Shown here one piece after another: positions 34,520 to 43,198 of a stretch of DNA of 64,000 nucleotides. The stretch's first letter is position 1; each line of letters starts with the position of its first letter. A program made the position numbers and the translations under genes. The stretch lies in NCBI GenBank assembly GCA_046155895.1, contig JBJXFB010000048.1:68137-132136 (forward strand), written 5' to 3'. This stretch comes from DASYPQ01 sp046155895. GTDB lineage: Bacteria; Planctomycetota; UBA1135; GCA-002686595. Below the pieces are notes generated by a model, which saw only the letters and a list, made by a program, of their open reading frames with translations, had not been told where the DNA came from and searched no databases.

Positions 34520-35074
34520 CTACAATTTCACCTTTCGTGCGAGAGTTACACTTCGATCTCTTTGTACTCCAGTCAACTCGTAAGATAGGACACCGGTGTC
34601 TTCCTTGTAGCCGGCTCCTCCCGGCAGTGGATCCGGGCTAACGCTGACCGTTCCCGCCAGGTTCGAGAGCTTGCCTCTCTCACCCCCCGAATACTCGGAC
34701 CAAATGACCAATGAACGCACGCGATCAGCAGTCGCTAGAGGAGTTGCAAGCCAGAATTCGACCTCATATCCGTCTTCGCGCCACTCTCGCACACAGAGAT
34801 GTAGCCTGCCATCTTCAAGACGCTTCTTCGTAACCTCGATGGGATACCGGGAGCCTTGGTCCAGCGCGAAACTCTCACCGAGTGGGATTGCCTCGTCGGA
34901 GGACAAGGACGTATCGATCCGTAGTGCGAGCGAGGTGGAATCACTCTCTGTGGGTAATGTGGTCCTCGCATCCAAGACAGCAAGCGCCAAGGCCCCGAGG
35001 GCGAGAAGAACCCCGGCGCTCAGTACGAAACCCAGGAGGACTACCAGTATCCGCGGCTTCTTCACATTGCCCAC
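34520..35074 (-). CDS. Membrane-anchored protein of unknown function
   Basis: The 184-aa product has an N-terminal signal anchor (KKPRILVVLLGFVLSAGVLLALGALALAVL). The soluble part would lie outside the membrane (SSDEAIPLGESFALDQGSRYPIEVTKKRLEDGRLHLCVREWREDGYEVEFWLATPLATADRV), beta-rich in pattern. No family is recognised. It lies 96 bases downstream of the giant RHS gene on the same strand, the position of an accessory or immunity gene in polymorphic-toxin loci, but no functional link is shown. Confidence 0.6.
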   Translation of the reverse strand: MGNVKKPRILVVLLGFVLSAGVLLALGALALAVLDARTTLPTESDSTSLALRIDTSLSSDEAIPLGESFALDQGSRYPIEVTKKRLEDGRLHLCVREWREDGYEVEFWLATPLATADRVRSLVIWSEYSGGERGKLSNLAGTVSVSPDPLPGGAGYKEDTGVLSYELTGVQRDRSVTLARKVKL

Positions 35075-35170
35075 CTGCGGTCGATATTGAAAGCGAACAA
35101 TCCATCGGTGCTTGCGGCAATCATGAGGATAGTGATCATATCATTTGGTGGACGTGTGTTCAGTACACAC

Positions 35171-38100
35171 CTAGAACCCGCTATGCGCGGCCGAACCAGT
35201 CGCCCCACTACCGCCCGCACTTCTTCCGGTACGTACAGGTGGGCACCAGAGACCGAGCCTGGGGCAATAGTAGCAGCCATCGCCGATAGGAATCCAGCAG
35301 TCTCCAGTCATAGGACCTGGCCCAGGCGGACCCGTGGGAACGCCGGGGGCGGGAGCACTTGAGCCAGGCCCGCCATTCACACCTCCGCCTCCATTGCCTC
35401 CGCCTCCACCTCCTCCTCCGCCTCCTCCCCCAGCCCCCCCTGTAGCGGATCCCCGTCCTCCCCCAGGCCCTCCCGTGGCGGGACCCTTGCCGGCCCCTCC
35501 GGGACCGTTCGTCGGCACACTCCCCGCTCCCGTAGGCGCCGGGTCGCCCGGAACACCAAATCCGCACAACATCGCTACCCCACAGCACTCAGCGCAGGGC
35601 TTAAAGAAGAGGAAGGGGTTTCCGCACCACAGACCTACAGCACCCGCTTCCAAGTCGCAGCGTGTATCCCAATCCGTCGCTGGGTCCTTCGTCTCATGCG
35701 CTGCTAGAAACTCCCCTGCACGATCCTTGCCAAGACACTTCCTTAGCCCACATCCGAGCAAGCAATGTCTAAAGCCATTGTGCGTCCCCCCCATCTCTTC
35801 TGCTGCGGCGGCAGCCGCCCCGACGCACATTTGCTCTACTCCGCTATAGGTTACTATAAGAGCTTTCTCTTTCTTGTTCATCCGATTCCACGCCCTAGTG
35901 ACAAACTTATCCACCTGAATGTCAATCTGGCTCTGAGGTGCCTTTTCAGACTGTGCGCCCCATGGGTCGACATTCCCAACAGGCCCGCTCGCTGTATATT
36001 CGTAGAGACTAGGTCCATCATTGTAGCCCGACCGATCTCGCTGCAACCATCGACCTAGAATAGGGCTGACCACTCGATTCCGCACATGATAATGCCCCCG
36101 CGTTGACGCGAGCTCGTATCCAGCAGAGCCTCGTCGATTAGCAACAGCCTGCGCTGATAGAACCGTCCGGCCTAGCGTTACATGATTACCCTGAATGGCT
36201 GACTTATCGTTATTATCTACATCGCCATCAAGGTCCACGTCACCTCTCGCGTAATATGCTAGGCCATTGATCCACGTCTGCACTTGCGATTCATCGCCAG
36301 CATCGGCGTCACCATCCGAATCAGCATCGCCAACGGGAAGACCAATAGGAATCCCATACGCGGAGTACTTGACCCACTCCTTCATTGAACCACCGTCAGG
36401 GCCAGTTGCACTGACAATGGCGGCTACATCCGCACGCCAGTTATGACAGTAGTAGAGTCGCTCCTCTAGCGTCCCATTTAGGTCACTATCTCTATTTCGG
36501 CAGATCGCCTGGTCGATGTAGCTCGAGCCCCCCATGCCCTCCAGGCCGGCCAGGTGGGGAACATAATCCTCTATCGGAGTCGAGACGGTCTCCTTGAATC
36601 TCGCGAGGTGTCTCCAGCGCTCGTCGAAGACATCATACAGCCACTTATCGCTTCCATCCACGTCCCCATCCGGCTCCGTATCTTCGTGTATGGCAATCCG
36701 GTGTCCGAGCCCGTTGTACCGATACTCTACAATCAGCGCATGAGTGGACGTGTTCTTGATTTTGCGCAGCCGGTAGAAGGCGTCGTACTCATACTCGTAG
36801 GATTGCCCGTCGTCGGTCGTGTTACCGCTTCCGTCGTAGGTCAGCGCGTAATTGTCACTCCCGTTATCATCGATGTCGCGAGCGGTCAGCTCGTTTACCT
36901 CGTTGTGAGCTCGATCGTCATTTAGCTCGTTGGTATCAACATAATCGTCATCTCCATTGAGATCGACTTTATCCAGCTCCCAATTACCGGTGTGGGTGAG
37001 CGTCCATTGCTCGTCACGCGTGTCGGTCAAGGCTGAAATGGTCCCTCCGGAAAGCGTCCCTTCGTGGGCGCCGGTCAGACGGTCCATGTCGTCCATTGAG
37101 TAGAGGACATCGAAGCCAGAATGCACGACATCGTCAGCGGATGTGATGTTCGAATTGCGATCGTACGTCAGAACTACCGAATAGAAATCAACATTTGGGC
37201 CGGTGGTAGGATCCTTCGTCCACCGACTCGCCACGACCCGGTTGAACGCGTCGAGGTCGGGGTAGGTGCCGGCAGTCGAGCCATACAAGTTCGACATCAC
37301 GGCGGGTTCACCGCATTCCTGGCCGACAACTTCGCCGACACCGTTGTACCAGTAGCGGCTGAGGACTGTCGCCCCATCAGCAATCATTGTAACGCGACTC
37401 GCGTACCCATCGTACAGACCTCCAGTATTGCGATATTGGAAATCGATTGTTCTACCACTGGGGAGAGTGGATGCCGTGATGCGCAATGTGTTCCTTCCGG
37501 TTGTGGACTTTGCCCACGTGTACGAGGTCGTGTATTGATTCCCTCCTCCCGTAACCGCCGAGTCGCGATCTTCGGCATAGGTAGCGAGCTTACCCCAATC
37601 GTCGTAGGTGTATTTGATTCCGTCCTTCGCGGTACCACTCGTGGGATCGTCGTACTGAACAACTTCCGTGATTCGCCCAAGCGAGTCGTACGTGGTTGCA
37701 ATCCGACGAATCGCTGTATCGAATCCAGTGCCCGCTGTCGTCACTCGCTTCTGAACGGGCCTCCCATTGGCGTCGTACTCCGTTTCGAACAGGTTTGCAG
37801 TCTCTCCGCTCACAGCTTGATCTTGTTTGTAAACTTCGCGTCCTTGGGCATCATAGGCGTAGCTAAGAACATCCACTGCATTAGAATCGATATTCAGTAC
37901 AGTTGTTCCCGTGTTCGTCGTGCCTGGATATTTTACCGCACGCAGGAGGTGTCCCGTTGCGATCTCCATCTGCGAGGGAGCGCCTGGGGTGGAGCCATAG
38001 ATGTAAACCGTCTCTTGATCTGTCTCACCGCTCGGGAGGTCCGCTTTGATTTTTGTGCGCAATCCCTTGGAGTACTCCCATACGACTGTCACGTTATCGT

Positions 38101-41100
38101 CGGCACCAGAGGGATTACCACTATTCACTCCGACGTCGTAGTGTCCGATTTCCTTCGTGACTCGGCCTTGAGCGTCGTAGATCCGCTTCGTGACAATCCC
38201 CTTCGGGTCCGTGATGGTGTCAATAGTCCCATCGTTGTTGAATGTCCACGACGTGCGCAGTGCCGCGTCCGATCGGGCCGGCACGGTCAGTGGATCGCGA
38301 TCGAAGTTCGAGGCACCGTTCGTTCCAAGTTCGACCTGATCCTCTAGATTCTCGAGGCTGTCATACCACTTCGCTGTGATCTGAATCCTGCCCTTGATTT
38401 GCGAAGCAGTGATGAGAAGTGGATCACCATCCCCTGCCCCTTCCTGCCCGACATCAAGCGCGCCTTCCGTCTCGCTCCCACCGTAGTCGGAATGGAATCG
38501 GTCGATCCTGGTTTCCAGGATGACGGTGTCGTTGGCCGGGTCATAGCATGTTTGGAATTGCTCCAGGACGATGTCCCCGTCCACGTCAGTAATGTGATCA
38601 CTCACGTCGTAGACGTCGGCGTAACTGGCGTCATCGTCCTTGGCGAGAGTGAATTCGTCAGTGATACGCCCAAGTCGGTCGTACCTGACCTTCTTCAGGA
38701 CCGACCCGTCCGTCTTTACCAATCGGCCAGCCTCGTCATACCAGCTCAAGGTCTGGAGGTTATCGTCATCCGAGCCGTCCGCGTCGTCAATCTTGTGGTG
38801 CTGACGTTTCCATATTTGGCCCCGCTCGTCAAAATACGTTTGGCTAAGCGCCATCCGGTTTGTCGTGAGCGACGTCGGGTCGTCACTCTCGTCTAGCCCA
38901 CTTGAGGAACTGTATTGCCCAGTTGCGATCTCCCGTCCAATGTTGTCTGGCTTGTAGACAGTGAACGGCGCAAGGGGGGGAAGCTCGACAATGCGTCGCC
39001 CACGATAGTCATACTTGAAGGTCACGTCGTCGTGATTACTTCCGTCCTTATAGTGAGCGACTTTCGTCAGCGAGCCGTTCTTCCCCGCACTCCCATTGTC
39101 GAACTCTCTAGTCTCGGTAATTACCATGTTTGACGAGCCCGACATATCCGACCCTGGAAGAGTTGTGTCGTCCGTCCCCATCGAGACAGAGATCACTCGG
39201 CCGAAGATATCGTAGGAGGAGCGCCGAATCGTTCCCGTCGGCTCCTTCGTCCTTATGCGGTGCCCCGAATCGTCATAGGCAAAGCGAGTCGCGTCGTAGT
39301 GCGTCCCCTCTGTACCTGCCCCAGAGGAGGGAATCGAGAAGTACACCCTGGACTCGGTGAGTTCCTGTCCCGTGTTCGTGTAGATGTTCGTACGCATTCG
39401 ATCTACGCCACCCTTGGCCACCGCAAGAATGGGGTCGTATTCCGTCTCATCAATGTGCGTGTCCTGCCCGAAGCTAGTGGCTTTTGCCGTGTAACCGATG
39501 ACTCCCTCAAAGTCCGGCATGCCAGCTTGGTTGTAGACGGTATAACGCACCGGCCCATAGAAGCTCGGAATTCCGGCGACATAGTCAGCGTACCGCAAGT
39601 CTACGAGGCGATGATCGGCCAGCCGAGTCATGTACTGGAGATCGTTTTTTCCGGGTGATGAGACGAGCAGCGGATATCCTTGAGAGGTGAACGACACCGT
39701 CGTTTTGCGATGCAGCGGACTTCGTGGTGCACTTCCAATTGAATCAAAATCGATCGGAGTCTGGTGCACCGTAACTCCGCTGAAGTCGGCATGAGTCGTA
39801 TCGGCGTCCCGGATGAAGACTGACTCGGTGGGACCATACCCCCAGTAGTCGATAGTAAGGTCTTCATTCTTCCGAAATTCGAGTCGTCCATCCTTCCGGT
39901 AATACTCATATACAATGGTCGAGCCATTTGAACCGTTATTCCCGCTCGTCACGGTAGGGTTTGTTCGAGTAATCGTTTCAATGGCCAGAGCCTGTCCAGA
40001 GTGAGCCGTGTAACTAAGACTCGTAGTGTATGCCCCGCTCGACCCGCTTGAGATCTCCTGCGAATACGTAACGCTTGTTGCGATCAAGGGGCGCACTACT
40101 ATCACATCTGAGATTGTCTTCGTGAGACTAGTGAGGGTCTGGGATCCATCGAAGTACTTAGTCTTCGTTGTTGTCGGCGGATTCGGATCCCATCCCAGCT
40201 GGTGCTTCCAATCGATGACGAAGCCAGTCATGTTGCCGCTAGTCGCACGTACAAATGTACGAACTAGTCCATTGTCTGTCGTCTTCGGGTCGATTGCGCC
40301 TGAGCTGTGGGTATAGGTGTTGAGATTCTCCGGAGTGTGTATTCTTGTCAATCGTCCGTCAGTATCCCTGACAGCAAAGGTAACCCACTTCGAGGATGCT
40401 CCGCTCGGATCCCCATCGCTGATCACCTGCGATAGTCCCTGGCCGACCTCATCGAAGTACTGCGTCAGGAAGCTGCCATCCGGACGCTCGACGACCGTCC
40501 GGGTGCACCAAGCCAGGTCGTAGGCGGAAGTGTTCGAGTAGCTGCCATTGCTTCCGTAGGTGTATGCGAAGGTTCCGTCCGATCCCCCACTACAGCCGCA
40601 CTGTCCGTCGAACCACGCCTCGCGAATCTTGTGCCCGCTCTCGTATTCGAAATAGGCCGACGCGTAGCTTTCTAGCTCCGCGTCTGTCGCACTTAGGTGC
40701 TCCTCATCGAAGTCATGGTCCCCGGTGAAGTTCCAATCGAACAACCGCACGCCCTCGAAGTCGTAGACGTACTTGAGCGCGTGGGGGTAGCCTGGGTTCG
40801 TCGAGGAGTTGTAGCTCGGTGTGTCGTCCGCCGAGCCCTCCCAATATCGGTAGTGTTTGCGCTTGATCTGCTCGATCGTCTCGCCTGTCGAATCGTTCAG
40901 GCGCGTCGTGATTTGGACCTGCTTCAGGTCCCCGATATCGCCGTGGCTCTCGCCGGTGTAGTAGTCGTAGTCAACTTGGACCGCGATCTCATCGCCGGTC
41001 GGTGACGCCCAGGTTCCACCTGTCTTCGTCTCCGCCGTGACCCGGGTGAGCCGAGACGTGCCGTCTAGCGTGGTGTACGTGTAGGTGAAGCGTCGATCGC

Positions 41101-41929
41101 TCGAATCGTAGGCCGTCGTGATCTTGCCACCCGAGTAGCCGTTCGTGATCGCAGTCGATGCGGTCGAGGCATCACCTACGTAGCTGGTCTTGGCATTAGG
41201 CGTCGTCACCTTCCAGAACTGCCCGTCGGTCGCGTTTCCAGACGTGTCGAAGCCGAAGAAGGTCCACTGATTTCCGTGCTGGTCTGTGTAGACGTAGGTG
41301 TCTGGCGTTGTCGCTGAGATGTACTCGACACAGCCGGCCGCACCGTTCTTGCCCTTGAACTGGTTCGAGCTCGTCCCCGCCCGCGCGAACTCCACGTAGC
41401 GGTCAGCCCCGTACACGAGGTAGATCAGGTCCTGGGTGTTCGTGGCGTTGTCGTAGAACCGGATCTCGGGCTGGCTCGTCTGGAACCAGTTCTTCCCCTG
41501 GTAGCCGTTCGAGTTGATGTTGCTGCCGCTCGAGTTGAGCTGCAGGGCGTTGTAGTTCCGACCGATCACCCAAGGGATCCCGTCGGTCGGTAGCGCGATG
41601 TCGATGTCCTGCGGCGCGTAGGCGCCCAAGTCGACCCGGAGCCCGGCGTGGTTCTCACTGCCCGTCCAGGCGTTCTCGAAGGGGTTCCCGGCCAGGACCA
41701 TGGGGAAGGCCGGTGCCGACCGCATGGCCCCGTCGATCGTGACGCCCCGGTGGTTGTACTGGGGTCGCACCCCCTGGACGAGCGTATTCCCGGTGTAGCG
41801 GTAGCTCGTCAGGGAATCGCTCGCGATCTCGAGGATCTGGGAGACCTGGGCCTCAGCATGGCTTGGGACCAGAGCGAGAAAGAGGGCGAGGGTAAGGAAA
41901 GACCGGATCGAGGGGACCGACGAACGCAT
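35171..41929 (-). CDS. Giant exported RHS/YD-repeat protein with embedded dockerin-like segment
   Basis: The 2252-aa product has a signal peptide (FLTLALFLALVPSHAEA); the ATG is preceded by GGAGGAG. The body carries many YD/RHS repeats (YDSSDRRFTYTYT; YDAQGRVTKEIGHYD; YDSLGRITEVVQY). Near the C-terminus, VGDADSDGDADAGDESQVQTW and GDVDLDGDVDNNDKSAIQ form a dockerin-like pair of calcium loops. The RHS core follows (YHVRNRVVSPILGRWLQRDRSGYNDGPSLYEY). After the core comes a variable tail with HNGFRHCLLGCGLRKCLGKDRAGEFLAAHE, resembling the DUF6973-type helical toxin domain, then a glycine-rich linker and a cysteine-containing end. RHS proteins form shells around such C-terminal cargo. Confidence 0.88.
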   Translation of the reverse strand: MRSSVPSIRSFLTLALFLALVPSHAEAQVSQILEIASDSLTSYRYTGNTLVQGVRPQYNHRGVTIDGAMRSAPAFPMVLAGNPFENAWTGSENHAGLRVDLGAYAPQDIDIALPTDGIPWVIGRNYNALQLNSSGSNINSNGYQGKNWFQTSQPEIRFYDNATNTQDLIYLVYGADRYVEFARAGTSSNQFKGKNGAAGCVEYISATTPDTYVYTDQHGNQWTFFGFDTSGNATDGQFWKVTTPNAKTSYVGDASTASTAITNGYSGGKITTAYDSSDRRFTYTYTTLDGTSRLTRVTAETKTGGTWASPTGDEIAVQVDYDYYTGESHGDIGDLKQVQITTRLNDSTGETIEQIKRKHYRYWEGSADDTPSYNSSTNPGYPHALKYVYDFEGVRLFDWNFTGDHDFDEEHLSATDAELESYASAYFEYESGHKIREAWFDGQCGCSGGSDGTFAYTYGSNGSYSNTSAYDLAWCTRTVVERPDGSFLTQYFDEVGQGLSQVISDGDPSGASSKWVTFAVRDTDGRLTRIHTPENLNTYTHSSGAIDPKTTDNGLVRTFVRATSGNMTGFVIDWKHQLGWDPNPPTTTKTKYFDGSQTLTSLTKTISDVIVVRPLIATSVTYSQEISSGSSGAYTTSLSYTAHSGQALAIETITRTNPTVTSGNNGSNGSTIVYEYYRKDGRLEFRKNEDLTIDYWGYGPTESVFIRDADTTHADFSGVTVHQTPIDFDSIGSAPRSPLHRKTTVSFTSQGYPLLVSSPGKNDLQYMTRLADHRLVDLRYADYVAGIPSFYGPVRYTVYNQAGMPDFEGVIGYTAKATSFGQDTHIDETEYDPILAVAKGGVDRMRTNIYTNTGQELTESRVYFSIPSSGAGTEGTHYDATRFAYDDSGHRIRTKEPTGTIRRSSYDIFGRVISVSMGTDDTTLPGSDMSGSSNMVITETREFDNGSAGKNGSLTKVAHYKDGSNHDDVTFKYDYRGRRIVELPPLAPFTVYKPDNIGREIATGQYSSSSGLDESDDPTSLTTNRMALSQTYFDERGQIWKRQHHKIDDADGSDDDNLQTLSWYDEAGRLVKTDGSVLKKVRYDRLGRITDEFTLAKDDDASYADVYDVSDHITDVDGDIVLEQFQTCYDPANDTVILETRIDRFHSDYGGSETEGALDVGQEGAGDGDPLLITASQIKGRIQITAKWYDSLENLEDQVELGTNGASNFDRDPLTVPARSDAALRTSWTFNNDGTIDTITDPKGIVTKRIYDAQGRVTKEIGHYDVGVNSGNPSGADDNVTVVWEYSKGLRTKIKADLPSGETDQETVYIYGSTPGAPSQMEIATGHLLRAVKYPGTTNTGTTVLNIDSNAVDVLSYAYDAQGREVYKQDQAVSGETANLFETEYDANGRPVQKRVTTAGTGFDTAIRRIATTYDSLGRITEVVQYDDPTSGTAKDGIKYTYDDWGKLATYAEDRDSAVTGGGNQYTTSYTWAKSTTGRNTLRITASTLPSGRTIDFQYRNTGGLYDGYASRVTMIADGATVLSRYWYNGVGEVVGQECGEPAVMSNLYGSTAGTYPDLDAFNRVVASRWTKDPTTGPNVDFYSVVLTYDRNSNITSADDVVHSGFDVLYSMDDMDRLTGAHEGTLSGGTISALTDTRDEQWTLTHTGNWELDKVDLNGDDDYVDTNELNDDRAHNEVNELTARDIDDNGSDNYALTYDGSGNTTDDGQSYEYEYDAFYRLRKIKNTSTHALIVEYRYNGLGHRIAIHEDTEPDGDVDGSDKWLYDVFDERWRHLARFKETVSTPIEDYVPHLAGLEGMGGSSYIDQAICRNRDSDLNGTLEERLYYCHNWRADVAAIVSATGPDGGSMKEWVKYSAYGIPIGLPVGDADSDGDADAGDESQVQTWINGLAYYARGDVDLDGDVDNNDKSAIQGNHVTLGRTVLSAQAVANRRGSAGYELASTRGHYHVRNRVVSPILGRWLQRDRSGYNDGPSLYEYTASGPVGNVDPWGAQSEKAPQSQIDIQVDKFVTRAWNRMNKKEKALIVTYSGVEQMCVGAAAAAAEEMGGTHNGFRHCLLGCGLRKCLGKDRAGEFLAAHETKDPATDWDTRCDLEAGAVGLWCGNPFLFFKPCAECCGVAMLCGFGVPGDPAPTGAGSVPTNGPGGAGKGPATGGPGGGRGSATGGAGGGGGGGGGGGGNGGGGVNGGPGSSAPAPGVPTGPPGPGPMTGDCWIPIGDGCYYCPRLGLWCPPVRTGRSAGGSGATGSAAHSGF

Positions 41930-42427
41930 TGGGAATCTCCTCCGTAGCCGAGGCGGTCCTTCCGCCTCGGTTCGCGCAGCCTAGGCGCGACTGGGGAAGA
42001 CCGGCAAGAGGCTCGATCGCGAGAACGGCTCACAAAGTGTCATTGTCTCACTACTTATGTATTGCGTTATCGAATTGCGAATAGCGTGCCGATCGAAACA
42101 ATGCACAATGTCCAACCTCCACTATGCCGAATTAGCGGAATCAAGGTTTATGCCCGCCTCGCGTAATGCGATTTTCTTCGGCTATGGGTGAGATACTCAG
42201 ACTCCGAGAACACTATAGCTAACGGGTTTGCAAATTGTGGATAACTCGATTTCGAAGGAGCGAGCAAATGTTCTCCGGCACGGCACGATGTGACTGCATC
42301 GTCATAAGCAGAATGCCGGCTGATTCGTGCGAGAATCGGAGTTGCACAAAGGCTCAGTCGGAAGGCTGCGAGCTAGACTCTGGTCGTCCGTTGATGATCA
42401 CGTGGTCTCGTTCGAAGGAGGTTCTCC
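41930..42427. promoter_or_regulatory. Divergent AT-richer region between RHS gene and exported coiled-coil gene
   Basis: This 498-base gap separates the minus-strand RHS gene from the plus-strand exported protein gene. The part from about 42040 to 42250 is visibly richer in A and T than its surroundings and likely holds both promoters. A short frame from about 42268 has a ribosome site (GAAGGAG) but an unconvincing protein, so it is not called. Confidence 0.4.
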
Positions 42428-43189
42428 ATGTCCCGCCGCGCCCGTACGCACACTTCGGTTCTTGGAATTGCCCTGCTTTTCCTGGCTATTCCGCTCTGGT
42501 GGGGTAGCAGCAGTCTCGGCGGCAGCGGTAGTGGCGGAGGTGGTAACGAGCCCTTCGTCGTTCCCGCCGACTTCCAGGTGAAGTTGCTTCGCGCGGGTCT
42601 GGGCGCCGATGCACTCGCTGCCGCCGGCGTCAGCTCCGGCACCATCATCAGCGTGCTCCAGGCAGCGGCCGACCAATTGAACGCGCACCCGGGCGACCTC
42701 GCGAGCGCCGACGCCAGTCTCGTCGCGGCCCGAGTGGAGAGCGACCGCCTACGGGCCAAGATCCAGTCCGGCCAGGCCTCCCAGGAGGAGATCTCTGCCT
42801 ACCAGAGCGCCAGCTCGAGCCTGGCCTCGGCAACGACCGCCCGTCAGGCCGCGCTAGACGCGGTCTTCACCGCGGCGACCGCGAACCTGACCGCCCCCCA
42901 GCGGGCGGCGCTGACGCAGATCCGGGCCAACCGCGCCGTCGATCACTCGAAGGACTTCCCGATCGACTTCCTGGTCGTCAGCCGGACGGAGGCCCAGTGG
43001 GTCGCACTGCGCGACGCGCTTGCCAACGAACGCCTGGCTGTGCAGTACCCCGACCTCGCGAACGAGGTCGCTCAGCAGCGCCTCGCGACAATGCGGAGCG
43101 ACGGGAGCGTTGCCGCCGCTCGCACGAGCGTGGAGTCAAACCTCTCCTCCGTCACGACCGCCTGGAACACGGCGTCTGGCGCCCAGTAG
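42428..43189 (+). CDS. Exported alanine-rich coiled-coil protein
   Basis: The 253-aa product has an N-terminal signal or anchor (SVLGIALLFLAIPLWWGSSSLGGSGSGGGG) and a long helical, alanine-rich body (LASADASLVAARVESDRLRAKIQSGQASQEEISAYQSASSSLASATTARQAALDAVF) likely to form coiled coils. AAGGAGG lies eight bases upstream of the ATG. It directly precedes the secretin gene, separated by nine bases, so it may be an accessory of that outer-membrane channel. No family recognised. Confidence 0.7.
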   Translation: MSRRARTHTSVLGIALLFLAIPLWWGSSSLGGSGSGGGGNEPFVVPADFQVKLLRAGLGADALAAAGVSSGTIISVLQAAADQLNAHPGDLASADASLVAARVESDRLRAKIQSGQASQEEISAYQSASSSLASATTARQAALDAVFTAATANLTAPQRAALTQIRANRAVDHSKDFPIDFLVVSRTEAQWVALRDALANERLAVQYPDLANEVAQQRLATMRSDGSVAAARTSVESNLSSVTTAWNTASGAQ

Positions 43190-43198
43190 AGCCAGTTC

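Noticed and set aside
35210..35220. Short match to the 3' end of the tRNA-Leu as a second att site
   Set aside because: Only 11 GC-rich bases match and they lie inside the RHS coding sequence, so chance is the better explanation.
42235..42507. Plus-strand 90-aa frame before the exported coiled-coil gene
   Set aside because: An internal ATG has a ribosome site, but the protein is cysteine- and proline-rich without pattern and overlaps the real gene's start.
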